A stretch of 64,000 nt of DNA from CAYRVX01 sp964427875 (GTDB taxonomy: Bacteria > Planctomycetota > Phycisphaerae > SM23-33), in contig CAYRVX010000007.1 of assembly GCA_964427875.1 (NCBI GenBank), forward strand, positions 49,103 to 113,102, given 5' to 3'. The position numbers were made by a program, and so were the translations under genes. The notes below the pieces were generated by a model. It was not told the origin of the DNA, made no database searches, and was given only the letters and a program-made list of their open reading frames with translations. Positions within the stretch are counted from its first letter, which is position 1. Each line of letters begins with the position of its first letter. This document shows positions 44,143 through 52,957 of the stretch, piece after piece.

Positions 44143-44946
44143 ATGAAGCAGTTGGTCTTGTCTCTTGCCGTCGCGGCGGCCACGACCGCCGCCGTCGAGC
44201 CGGCCGATGACGACGGGCGAACCTCCGTGCAGGTCGTCGGCCTCCAGATTGTCAGGCCCCTTCCGGGCGACAAGGGCAAACAGTCGCTCACCGGGCGCAG
44301 GACCGGCACCGTGCTGACGATCCGGGCCGCCCGGGCCCAGGAGCACCTCCTCGGCGTCGACGTCAAGCTGTCCACGCTGGAGACCTTCACCGACGACCGC
44401 AAGACGCAACTGGTCAGCGAGTCCGGCAAGCTGCTGCGAACGTGGCTGAACGGCCGGACCTGGGCCAGCCCCGACGGGGGGAACTGTCTGTTCGAGGTCT
44501 TCTCGATGCGCACCCCCGCGCGGGGCGCCCGGCAGTTGAGGCTCAAGGCCAGGATGGTCCTCAAGTGCGGGCGGGACGGCGCGACCGCCGAGCAGCCGAA
44601 CTTCCGGCTGGCAAAGGACAGCCGGCTCGCGGTCGGCCCGGCGCCCATGAAGGTCACGGGCGTGCAGCGGGGCGACAGGACGACCATCTTAACGCTTTCC
44701 ACCAAGAGCAGCACCGAGCGCATCGCTTGCATCCGGTTCCTCGACGCCGGCGGCAAGGAGATCGACACGCAGCTCCTCGAGGAAAGCGTGGTGGGCTTCA
44801 TGGGCAACACGTTCTACGACCGGACGTACTGCCTGAAGACGGCCAAGCCCCGGCGGATCGGGGCCGTCACCGCGCGCGTCGAGTACTTCAACAGGATCAG
44901 AAAGCTCGTCGTGCCCGTTGACGTGACCGCGAGCGTAGGCCTCTGA
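44143..44946 (+). CDS. Predicted secreted protein of unknown function
   Basis: 267 residues. A short signal peptide is likely ('MKQLVLSLAVAAATTAAVEP', cleavage near residue 17). The mature part has a repeated beta-strand character: two similar halves each with 'TVLTIRAARAQ' or 'TTILTLSTKS', then a long stretch rich in arginine and threonine, and aromatic residues near the end ('GFMGNTFYDRTYCL', 'RVEYFNRIRKL'). Four cysteines are present. I do not recognise the family. It stands alone between the ABC exporter and the accessory region. Confidence 0.75.
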   Translation: MKQLVLSLAVAAATTAAVEPADDDGRTSVQVVGLQIVRPLPGDKGKQSLTGRRTGTVLTIRAARAQEHLLGVDVKLSTLETFTDDRKTQLVSESGKLLRTWLNGRTWASPDGGNCLFEVFSMRTPARGARQLRLKARMVLKCGRDGATAEQPNFRLAKDSRLAVGPAPMKVTGVQRGDRTTILTLSTKSSTERIACIRFLDAGGKEIDTQLLEESVVGFMGNTFYDRTYCLKTAKPRRIGAVTARVEYFNRIRKLVVPVDVTASVGL

Positions 44947-45007
44947 GCTTCCCCCTTTGTCGCAGCGCCACGGGCGAGCATGGGAGAGAGTTGATGGCTC
45001 AGCCTAG

Positions 45008-45040
45008 TTGACAGATCGTGCTCCCGTACCAACTTGTCAA
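45008..45040 (+). promoter_or_regulatory. TTGACA / TGTCAA dyad upstream of the methyltransferase gene
   Basis: TTGACA (45008-45013) and TGTCAA (45035-45040) form a perfect six-base inverted repeat 133 bases before the methyltransferase start. TTGACA could also be a -35 box, but no good -10 stands 16-18 bases later. An operator for a dimeric regulator is possible. Confidence 0.25.
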
Positions 45041-45172
45041 GAGACGTCGAACCCAAGGGGCCGGTTCAGCGTTTAGAAAAAGGACGCTGGTCGCGGCCGG
45101 GCGATGTATGTATCATCTGTTCGATCAGTTCTGCGATGGCTCCGGGATTCTTACACAAGTCGGGATACAGAC

Positions 45173-47974
45173 ATGCCCAGGATCGCAAGTGCAAGCGAAG
45201 CAATTGATTACATAGAATCTGCGGCCTTGCGGATCTTGAAATACCCGCCGGGAGCCATCTGGCGGGACTGCCCAGTGTTGACGACCAATGGGACCAAGGA
45301 TTGGGTGGAAATGGACCTCGCCGTGTTCGCCAGCCGACTGGGACGCGGGGTTCCGGAGAACTGCTGCATAGGTGCGCACTTGGCTGGCAGCGACGGTCTT
45401 GGAGCGGCTCAGCAACTGCTTAGAGACAGTGGCGCAACCGTTCAGATCCTCCTTACGCCCAAGACGTGGTATTGGAAGCCGGATCCCGATACAGGCCTGA
45501 AGGGACCGCACCCTTTGTCGGACCTGCCTGGTCTGCTAAGAGAGGAGAAGCAACGTCTGCTTCCCAACAGAATCCTGGAAGTGAAGCGCTACCGACAGGG
45601 CTATCTTTTCGAGCGTGTCTTTCCCATCACGCACTCCAAACTGGTTGAGGCTTTCGAGAGGGCTTGTCTGTGGGGGTACGCCCAACTCACGAAGGAGCAG
45701 AAGCTCCGGCGGGAAGACATTCACAGTCTCTACGCCCTTGGCCTGCGCATGCTGTGTTTGCAGGTGTTGAACCACCGCGGGCTGCTAGAAGGGGATGCCG
45801 ATCAGCCAATCAAGGGCAAGCAGAATTACGCCAACGCATTTGGCGGCGTAGATTGTTTGCCGGATGATCTGGCCGGGATTCGCGAGTATCTCGCTCACGA
45901 CTCATTCGGAAGACTTGGGCAGGACGTTGCTGCTGCTGTTTTTGGGGAGCTGGGTGCGCAGAAGGAGTATAACTTCGCCAGCGTGACTGGGGAGATGCTG
46001 GGGCCGTTCTACCAACGTGCCCTGATGAAGAATCCCAAGACGGGGCGACACGACAGGCGGGCCCAGAAGGAGTCGGGGATATTCTACACGTCTCGTCGGG
46101 TTACCCAGACGATTCTGGAAAGGCTGCCTGTTGAAGAGCTTGAGCCCCAAACGCGATACGTTCTGGACCCTACTTGTGGCTCAGGCAGCTTCCTGATGGC
46201 TGCAGAGCGACGCCTTGCTGAACTGGTTCGCCCTCGTGTGCTGACAGACACCGAGAGGGCGGGCATCGCGCAGAGCTTCATTCAGGGCAATGATCGAGAC
46301 CGATTCGCGATCGAAGTGACCAAGCTCGGGATGGTCTTGGGACGTCCTGATGTTCGACTTAGGTGCGCTTTTTCGAGCATCGATATCGATGTTGATTCCT
46401 ATGCGAGAGGGCGCCGAGTGCGACAGGAGCCCTATGCTCGTGCGCCCTCCATCATAGTGGGCAACCCCCCCTTCAAGCGATATAGGAGAACGGAGGAAAG
46501 AGCGGCTTTGTTCATGGAAGCGTGTGTAGACCAGTGGCTGTGCGACGGGGGGCTGATGGGACTCGTCATGCCTTCGACCTTCCTGAGTGGAGGCGGACGG
46601 TGCGAGACTGTTCGGGGAACGATCCTGGGAACGTGTGACGTGCTTGAACTGTGGGATCTGCCCAGAAACGTCCTGTCTGATCGAGCATTTGAGAAGAACG
46701 GTAATGATGGGAATGTTAGCGGGGATATAGAGACGTGCGCCGTTCTTCTCCGCAAGAAAGCAGGAGGGAGACGGTCAAGAGTCTTCCGCGTCGCTGCGGT
46801 AGCCAAAGACAAGAACCGCTTTCGTAGCAGTGGTGAACCGAGTGATCATGGGACGGTTGACTTGAGAGGACGCGCAGCGATCTTCGGTCACGGCCGCTGG
46901 GCTGTCTCAAGCACGGCCGAGATCCTAGCGAGACTTCACGAGTCACCACAACATTGTGTTCTCGAGAGCTTCTGTCGAGTGAAGAACGGCATCAAGAGAT
47001 ATCCTGAGGTACCAGCAGAGGAACCGACGGGGACTAGGACTACCCCATGGCTGCAATCTGCTGGGGGAACTCTCGACTTTGCATATACCTCGCCGGGCAA
47101 GAATGCGCGCACGATGTACCTTGACTACCCTGGCGACATCCGGCGGCCGCGGCACAGATGGGCGAGGACTGACTCGACTACGGGGGAACTGCTCGAGATG
47201 GGTGATCCGAGATGGCGGGAAACGGGCATCTTTGCAGCGAAGAAGATCCTTGTGCGGGCCAACATGGATCCATCGTCGCCTTACCTTACGCGGGGATTCA
47301 TTGATGTGGGTCACTATCCGAGCAACAACTTCCACTGGATATGGATTGATCCAACCTTGTCGACTGCCCAGGGGTGGGACTATGAAGCTCTGCTAGCGAT
47401 CGTCAACGGACGAGTTGCCCAGGCGTGGGTGGGGACCGCCCTTACGCGCAATAACCCGCTTGATCTCGTGGCAAGCGTCCCGGTGCCAGTCCTGGCCCGA
47501 TCGCAGATCGAGGGTCTGAGCCGCAGGGTGTCGGCTATTCTTGAATGCCCACCTGGGGCGGACCGCGAGCGCAGAATTCGCCATCTTGAGCAGGAAGTGT
47601 TAGGCCTCCACGGCCTTTCCGATTCCGAGATCAAGAGGCTCAGTCAAGTGAGCCGCGCCGGTGACACGGCTCCCTGGGGCACTGCGTGGATCGAGGAGCC
47701 TTGGCCAATCCACGGTGTCGTGGAAGCAACTGAGAACGGCACTGTGGATCAGGCGGCGAAGATCAGGATCCGGATTCCTGGCTTCAAGAGAAGTTGTCAA
47801 GTTTACTTCGGAGAAGTCCCCCACGACATGCCTGGTTGGGCCGTGCGCGAGGGCATCCAGTTCGAGGCGGAGGTCCCCTGGTCGGACGGCGAAGCGAACA
47901 GACTCGACCCGCGAGCCGTTCGGCGTTTTCGACCTCTACCGTTCGCGTACGAGAGGCAAGGCGCGTCACATTGA
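45173..47974 (+). CDS. N6-adenine DNA methyltransferase, Eco57I/type IIG-like, nuclease motif apparently degenerate
   Basis: 933 residues from ATG 45173 (an ATG at 45104 adds 23). The SAM-binding motif I is 'LDPTCGSGSF' (about 331-340) and the catalytic motif IV is 'GNPPF' (430-434), typical of gamma-class N6-adenine methyltransferases. 'ESGIFYTSRRVTQTIL' is the usual lead-in. The N-terminal 110 residues follow the layout of type IIG or R-protein nuclease domains, ending in 'VQILLTPKTWYW' (compare LTNGxxWxxY). Where an ExK would be expected, the sequence reads 'CIGAHLAGS'. The C-terminal 300 residues probably hold target recognition. Base composition is less GC-rich than that of the neighbours, a sign of transfer. 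The stop overlaps the TTG of a metallo-hydrolase gene. Confidence 0.87.
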   Translation: MPRIASASEAIDYIESAALRILKYPPGAIWRDCPVLTTNGTKDWVEMDLAVFASRLGRGVPENCCIGAHLAGSDGLGAAQQLLRDSGATVQILLTPKTWYWKPDPDTGLKGPHPLSDLPGLLREEKQRLLPNRILEVKRYRQGYLFERVFPITHSKLVEAFERACLWGYAQLTKEQKLRREDIHSLYALGLRMLCLQVLNHRGLLEGDADQPIKGKQNYANAFGGVDCLPDDLAGIREYLAHDSFGRLGQDVAAAVFGELGAQKEYNFASVTGEMLGPFYQRALMKNPKTGRHDRRAQKESGIFYTSRRVTQTILERLPVEELEPQTRYVLDPTCGSGSFLMAAERRLAELVRPRVLTDTERAGIAQSFIQGNDRDRFAIEVTKLGMVLGRPDVRLRCAFSSIDIDVDSYARGRRVRQEPYARAPSIIVGNPPFKRYRRTEERAALFMEACVDQWLCDGGLMGLVMPSTFLSGGGRCETVRGTILGTCDVLELWDLPRNVLSDRAFEKNGNDGNVSGDIETCAVLLRKKAGGRRSRVFRVAAVAKDKNRFRSSGEPSDHGTVDLRGRAAIFGHGRWAVSSTAEILARLHESPQHCVLESFCRVKNGIKRYPEVPAEEPTGTRTTPWLQSAGGTLDFAYTSPGKNARTMYLDYPGDIRRPRHRWARTDSTTGELLEMGDPRWRETGIFAAKKILVRANMDPSSPYLTRGFIDVGHYPSNNFHWIWIDPTLSTAQGWDYEALLAIVNGRVAQAWVGTALTRNNPLDLVASVPVPVLARSQIEGLSRRVSAILECPPGADRERRIRHLEQEVLGLHGLSDSEIKRLSQVSRAGDTAPWGTAWIEEPWPIHGVVEATENGTVDQAAKIRIRIPGFKRSCQVYFGEVPHDMPGWAVREGIQFEAEVPWSDGEANRLDPRAVRRFRPLPFAYERQGASH

Positions 47975-49023
47975 GCAACACACGGGGTAACAAGCCTGAC
48001 GCGGCGCTGCCCATGGAGGTGACCTTCCTAGACGTGGGGCATGGCTGCTGCACGGTTATAGTCTCCCCCAAGCAACGGGCAGTGACCATAGTTGACTGCA
48101 AGGGGGGGCCTGGTGCGAAGGCAATCAGCTACTTGAGAGCACACGACCTGGGCGATCCCTCTCTGGTCTTCATCTCCCACCTCCACGATGATCATGTGGC
48201 TGGTTTCGCAGACGTCTTCCGATACTTGAGAAGACAGAGGGTTGAAGTCAAGAGGGTCTACAGCAACTACGCCGGGCACACGTCTCGCAAAAGATCAGCC
48301 TCGGGCGGCCAGGCTGTCATGGACCAGCTTCGAGAGCTATTGGGCGACGACAATGCCCGGCTTCAGGAGTTTACGAATTCCGCTGTCCCCTATACGGATG
48401 ATGGTCTCACCTTTACGATCCTGCATCCGGATAGATTTGATCTGCTCAGCCACCAGGATCGTGACGACATGCTGAACGATCTGAGTGGTGTGCTGCGGGT
48501 TGGGTTCGGCCAATCGTCTGTTCTTTTGCCTGGGGATATTGAGGGATGGGGCGCCTCCAAGATGATCCGCACCGTCGGCAATGAAGCGGTCTCTTCATCC
48601 TTGCTACTGTTTCCTCACCATGGCGCGGGATGGGAGCATGAGACTGCCGAGGGAACGCCCCGTACCAGACACCAAGAGGTGCTTAGGCCTCCCAAGGTCT
48701 TCGTTGACGCAATCGGACCTACGTGGACAGTAGTCTCCGTCGGCTCCGACAATGACGGCAATTGGGACTCCTGGGAACACCCTTCCCCTCTAGTCCTAAG
48801 CGTGCTGCGTCGGTGGCACTCACAGACCTCTGGTGGATTCATCTGCACCGAAGTGACGCGACATTGTGCCCCCGCGATGGCCAGGAATCAGACCAACGTC
48901 CCTTGTGGCGGGCATGTCAGGTTCCGACTTTATCGAGACGGCGGAATCGAACTGGTCGAACCGAACGCGGTGGAATGGAGACGCAGGAAAGCGCTGTGGA
49001 AGTGTCCTCAGTGCGAAACATGA
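47971..49023 (+). CDS. ComEC/Rec2-like metallo-beta-lactamase-fold hydrolase
   Basis: 350 residues from a TTG that overlaps the methyltransferase stop (TTGA); AAGG lies nine bases upstream. An ATG at 48013 is an alternative. 'EVTFLDVGHGCCTVIV' resembles the start of the ComEC hydrolase domain ('FLDVGQGD'). The metal-binding motif HxHxDH is 'SHLHDDH' (about 70-75), with 'LLPGDIEGWG' and 'LLFPHHGAGWE' as the later ligands, so the active site looks complete. The C-terminal 70 residues carry several cysteines and histidines and end in 'KCPQCET'. It has no membrane segments, unlike full ComEC. Nuclease or phosphodiesterase activity is the natural guess. It shares the atypical composition of the methyltransferase gene. 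Confidence 0.85.
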   Translation: MSNTRGNKPDAALPMEVTFLDVGHGCCTVIVSPKQRAVTIVDCKGGPGAKAISYLRAHDLGDPSLVFISHLHDDHVAGFADVFRYLRRQRVEVKRVYSNYAGHTSRKRSASGGQAVMDQLRELLGDDNARLQEFTNSAVPYTDDGLTFTILHPDRFDLLSHQDRDDMLNDLSGVLRVGFGQSSVLLPGDIEGWGASKMIRTVGNEAVSSSLLLFPHHGAGWEHETAEGTPRTRHQEVLRPPKVFVDAIGPTWTVVSVGSDNDGNWDSWEHPSPLVLSVLRRWHSQTSGGFICTEVTRHCAPAMARNQTNVPCGGHVRFRLYRDGGIELVEPNAVEWRRRKALWKCPQCET

Positions 49024-49142
49024 AGGTGAGTCCCGGAGAGCGGATAGCGGTCACGAAGCCAAGGCCGTCCCGGCGCCCTGCGGGTTCTCTGGGTGGCAAT
49101 AGACGTCTACATCCCGGTCGCCTTTCGGGAAGGAGAACACGT

Positions 49143-51431
49143 ATGTTATCTGGTCCTAGATCCTGGCAAGTTCGGATGCTGCTGTTGGGGGTGGCCCTGG
49201 CCCTGCTGCTGAGCGCCTCGGGGCCGGCCGCCTTCGGCCAGGGCAGCCCGGCCGGCGGCATGCCGGTCCCGTGTGTCAAGCCCAAACCGATATGGGACCG
49301 CTTCGTGATCCTCATCTGGCAGTACAAGACGGACGTCCGCAAGGACCTGCCGCTGTACAGGCAGGTGAACATCCGCGGCTTCCACATCGACCGGGGCGCG
49401 GGCAAGGAAGACCGCGTGCAGTTCGCCATCGACAACAAGCTTCCCTATTACAACGACCACGCGGCCGACAAGGGCTACCTGCACCTCACGCCGCGAACGG
49501 GCAGGGACCGCGTGCTCCGCAGGAACACGGTGGTTCCGCGGCCGTACAGCCTGGCCGACCCGAAGACCATCCAGATCATGAAGGACCACCTCCGCAGGAA
49601 CATCTCGGTGACGAAGGCCGGCCCGGTGGTCGCCTACGCCTTCGACGACGAGGTGAGCCTCGGCTCGTTCAACTCGCCGGCGGAGGTGGACGGCTCGCCG
49701 CTGTCCGTGGCCGCGTACCGCAAGTGGCTGCGGAAGACCTACGGCAGCATCCTCAAGCTCAACGACACGTGGGGGACGAGCTACAGCAGCTTCGACGAGG
49801 CCGAGCCCGTCTCGTTCGAGGCCGTCCGCCGCAGGCACGCCTCCGCGCCCTTTGCCAAGTGGAACCTCGCGCCGTGGATGGACTGGCGAGGCTACATGGA
49901 CACGCAGTTCGCCGAGTGTCTCGCCGTGCTCACGCGCTACGCCAACTCGCTGGACCCCGCCACGCCGGCGGGCTTCGTCGGCGGCCAGCAGGCCGCGCCC
50001 TACGGCGGCTACGACTACTCCAAGGTCTGCAAGGCCATCCAGTGGATCGAGAGCTACGACATCGGCGGGTCCTGCGAGATCCTCCGCTCGCTGTGGCGCA
50101 AGGACCGCCGCCCGTACGTCCAGACCTGGTTCTCCACCGCCGACGCGAAGAGGGACGCGTGGTTCCTGTGGTACTACCTGCTCCACGGCAACCGCGGGGT
50201 GATCGCCTGGCCGGACCGCGGCGGCTCGTGGTTCCATCACAAGGACGGCAAGATCGCCTCCTTCATCCGCGAGAACGCCGAAACGATCAAGGAGGTCCAG
50301 GGGCCGGTCTCCGAGCCCATCCTCGACGTGGAAACGCGATTCGACGCCGACCCCGTCGCCGTGTACTACTCGCACCCCTCCGTTCAGGCGACGTGGGCGA
50401 TGGACGTCGTGACGCACGGCGGCACCTGGCCGCGGCGGTCCAGCAGCCTCGACAACAAGTGCCAGTCCGCCGGAAAGAACCGCGTCGCGTGGTTCAAGCT
50501 GCTCGAGGACTGCGGCTTCCAGTACAACGTCGTCACATCCGAGCAGGTCGCCGCCGGCGAGCTCATCGACGGCAAGTACAAGGTGCTGATCGCCGGCCGC
50601 GTCGCGGCGATGTCGGACGCCGAGGCGGCCGCCATCCGGAGGTTCGTCGCCGCCGGCGGCACGGTCGTCGCCGATCACCTCACCGGCGTGCTGACCGGGC
50701 ACGGCGTCGGCCGGGCCGGCGGCGGGGCGCTGGACAGCCTCTTCGGCATCCGGCGAGACGAGTCCAGGGGCTACCTCTCGGGGCGGGGCATCACCGAGAT
50801 CGACGGCGAGAAGTACAACCGGCCGTTCCTCCAGCGCCTCTTGTACGAGGGGGCGCTGCGCCACAAGGGTTTGGTCGTGTACGAGCGCGGGACGACGGCG
50901 GTCGCCGGCGCCGAGGCCGAGGCCACCGTCAACGGCGCCGCCGTCATCGTCCAGAAGCTCACCGGACTCGGGCGGGCCGTCTACCTGAACCTAACGCCCA
51001 TGGCCTACTACGACATGGACTACCGCCTCGGCAACGGCGGGCACGCGTGGCGCAGCCTCGCGCGGCACGTGCTGGGCGTGGCCGGCGTGATCCCCCGCGC
51101 GTTGGTCTACCGCGGCGGCCCGCCGGCGCCGCCCGTCGAGGGCCGCCCCCGCAGCACGATCGTCCCGCTCACCGAACTGCTCTACTGGCGCAAGGGCAAC
51201 CGCGTGGTCGTAGGCGTCGTCAAGAACCCCACACGCCAGGGCTCCATCACGGGCGTGGGCAAGGTCCACGGCGTCACCGGCCCGCCCGTCGACGTGACCA
51301 TCCACTTCCGCCGCCCCGTCACCGACGTCATCGACCTCCGCACGGGCAAAAAGCTCCCCGCCGGCCAAGACGTCCAAGTCCACCAATGGAAGCCCTGGGA
51401 GGCCCTGGTCTTTCAGATGAACATGGACTGA
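49143..51431 (+). CDS. Secreted GH42-like putative beta-galactosidase family protein
   Basis: 762 residues; ATG has AAGGAG seven bases upstream. A signal peptide spans about residues 1-32 ('MLLLGVALALLLSASGPAAF'). The (beta/alpha)8 part has 'VVAYAFDDEVSLGSF' and 'YRKWLRKTYGSILKLNDTWG', the typical wording after the acid/base region of GH42 enzymes, where a W..NE motif is normally found; here the equivalent is 'AFDDEVS'. A glutamine-amidotransferase-like trimerisation domain follows ('YKVLIAGRVAAMSDAEAAAI', 'GGTVVADHLTGVLTGHG'). The last 100 residues are beta-rich. Probable role: cleavage of polysaccharide in the periplasm or outside. Catalytic identity is uncertain. Confidence 0.78.
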   Translation: MLSGPRSWQVRMLLLGVALALLLSASGPAAFGQGSPAGGMPVPCVKPKPIWDRFVILIWQYKTDVRKDLPLYRQVNIRGFHIDRGAGKEDRVQFAIDNKLPYYNDHAADKGYLHLTPRTGRDRVLRRNTVVPRPYSLADPKTIQIMKDHLRRNISVTKAGPVVAYAFDDEVSLGSFNSPAEVDGSPLSVAAYRKWLRKTYGSILKLNDTWGTSYSSFDEAEPVSFEAVRRRHASAPFAKWNLAPWMDWRGYMDTQFAECLAVLTRYANSLDPATPAGFVGGQQAAPYGGYDYSKVCKAIQWIESYDIGGSCEILRSLWRKDRRPYVQTWFSTADAKRDAWFLWYYLLHGNRGVIAWPDRGGSWFHHKDGKIASFIRENAETIKEVQGPVSEPILDVETRFDADPVAVYYSHPSVQATWAMDVVTHGGTWPRRSSSLDNKCQSAGKNRVAWFKLLEDCGFQYNVVTSEQVAAGELIDGKYKVLIAGRVAAMSDAEAAAIRRFVAAGGTVVADHLTGVLTGHGVGRAGGGALDSLFGIRRDESRGYLSGRGITEIDGEKYNRPFLQRLLYEGALRHKGLVVYERGTTAVAGAEAEATVNGAAVIVQKLTGLGRAVYLNLTPMAYYDMDYRLGNGGHAWRSLARHVLGVAGVIPRALVYRGGPPAPPVEGRPRSTIVPLTELLYWRKGNRVVVGVVKNPTRQGSITGVGKVHGVTGPPVDVTIHFRRPVTDVIDLRTGKKLPAGQDVQVHQWKPWEALVFQMNMD

Positions 51432-51481
51432 TCGAGTCACTGCGGCGCCCCGATGTTGTTTCGGCGGTGCGCGACAGAACC

Positions 51482-51580
51482 GTGGCATGGGCGTCTCGCC
51501 CACGTGTCCCACGGCCATCCTGGCCGTGGCGAACAGGGCCGGGACGGCCCTGAGACGCACGGACAAGATGTCCGTGCCAC
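51482..51580 (+). repeat. Nested palindromic intergenic repeat (GTGGCA...TGCCAC)
   Basis: In the 320-base gap 51432-51751, which holds no recognised gene. The outer arms start GTGGCATGGGCGTCTCGCCC and end with the approximate reverse complement, ...GACAAGATGTCCGTGCCAC. In the centre CACGGCCA (51510-51517) and TGGCCGTG (51521-51528) form a perfect eight-base hairpin. The whole folds into a cruciform-like structure of about 99 bases. Elements with this GTGGCACGG-type terminus occur as dispersed repeats in several Planctomycetota genomes (from memory, not searched). Confidence 0.7.
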
Positions 51581-51751
51581 AATCCCGTTGTGCACGCTGT
51601 TTCAGCGTCGCCGTCGGTTACCGTTGATCCGGTTGCGTGTATGCCGTAGCATGAGTTCACTGGAAGGCAAATCACCAAGCTGGCGCGAGAAGTCCTATGT
51701 GAGACGGAAGGCCGATTCTCGCACACCTGACCGGGAAGAAGGGACGCGCGG

Positions 51752-52957
51752 ATGAACGGCAGGCGGCTGATCGAAATGCTGCGACTGACAAACTTCCTGT
51801 CCTATGGGCCGACGGGGACGGAGGTCAGCCTTGAGCCGCTGAGCGTCCTGATCGGCCCGAACGCGTCGGGCAAGTCCAACCTCATCGCTGCGATGTCTTT
51901 GTTGCGCGCCGCGCCGAACGACTTGTGGGCGCCCGTCCGACAAGGTGGGGGTGTCGATGAATGGATCTGGAAGGGGCCTGGCGAGCGCGTTGTGGCGACC
52001 CTGGTTGCCCGCGTCGCGTTCGAGAAGGGCGCAGGGCCCGTAGGCCACCTGATCAGCATCACTTTGTACAAGCAGTCTCCTGCGCTCTGCGATGAGGCTG
52101 TGGGGTTGGCATCTGAGCATGGCGACTGGTTCTTCCATCGCGTGAGCGATGTCCGCGCCGAACTACTGGTACGCACGTCCAGTCGGCAGAAGCTCGGGAG
52201 CACGCGCGGGCGCGCGCCGCGAACGCTCGGCCCCGAGGAAATCGACATGAACCAGTCCATTCTGTCGCAACGCCGGGAGCCCGATCAGTACCCCGAGATC
52301 ACCCACCTGGCCAGCAGCTACAGCAGCATCCGCATCTACCGGAATTGGGACGTTGGTCAAAATGGGCCACTGCGCAGGCCCCAGGCGGCCGATCAGGCCC
52401 CCGACTTCCTCTACGAAGATGGGAGCAACCTCGGTCTGGTCCTTAACGACCTGGAGAACCGCGCGGATGGACTCCAGAAGTTAGTGGAGCGGCTGCGGCG
52501 GTTCTATGATCGGGTCGAGAGGATAACCGTCAAGGTCCACGGCGGGACAGTCCAGGTGTTCCTGCACGAAATGGGCCTGGAAACGCCGGTTCCTCAGACG
52601 AGAATGTCTGATGGGCTGCTACGGTATCTCTGTCTTCTCACGATCCTTTGCCACCCGTCTCCACCACCGCTGATCTGCATCGAGGAGCCGGAGTTGGGGC
52701 TCCATCCGGACGTCCTGCCGACGGTCGCGGAGCTGCTCATCGAGGCGTCCCAGAGAACGCAGTTGATCGTCACGACCCATTCCGATCTTCTTGTCTCGGC
52801 CCTGAGCGATGTGCCCGAGAGCGTGTTGGTCTGCGAACGCGACGAGCAGGGAACTCACCTCCGCCGGCTGGAGAAGGACAAGCTCAAGGAGTGGCTGGAG
52901 GAGTACAGCCTCGGCGACCTCTGGCTGAGGGGACAGATCGGGGGGACGACGACTTGA
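51752..52957 (+). CDS. AAA family ATPase of the OLD/AAA15 type
   Basis: 401 residues. 'SVLIGPNASGKSNLIAAMS' holds Walker A (residues 35-42), and 'PLICIEEPELGLHPDVLP' is the Walker B plus D-loop typical of SMC/Rad50-like AAA15 ATPases; 'IVTTHSDLLVSAL' is the switch histidine. The hydrophilic middle part (about 60-280) is the insertion found in these proteins. No Toprim domain is fused; instead the next gene, coupled by a TTGA overlap, encodes a DUF4276 protein. Such ATPase plus Toprim-like pairs (PARIS, AbiL, RloAB-like) act in phage defence or plasmid exclusion. Cytoplasmic. Confidence 0.88.
   Translation: MNGRRLIEMLRLTNFLSYGPTGTEVSLEPLSVLIGPNASGKSNLIAAMSLLRAAPNDLWAPVRQGGGVDEWIWKGPGERVVATLVARVAFEKGAGPVGHLISITLYKQSPALCDEAVGLASEHGDWFFHRVSDVRAELLVRTSSRQKLGSTRGRAPRTLGPEEIDMNQSILSQRREPDQYPEITHLASSYSSIRIYRNWDVGQNGPLRRPQAADQAPDFLYEDGSNLGLVLNDLENRADGLQKLVERLRRFYDRVERITVKVHGGTVQVFLHEMGLETPVPQTRMSDGLLRYLCLLTILCHPSPPPLICIEEPELGLHPDVLPTVAELLIEASQRTQLIVTTHSDLLVSALSDVPESVLVCERDEQGTHLRRLEKDKLKEWLEEYSLGDLWLRGQIGGTTT

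Noticed and set aside
41835..44810. A 991-codon minus-strand open frame opposite the ABC exporter
   Set aside because: The plus strand has all ABC motifs; the antisense product is low complexity.
49024..49142. Possible small gene or attachment site after the MBL gene
   Set aside because: No ribosome-binding site with an open frame, no direct repeat with the region before 45173 and no tRNA fragment were found.
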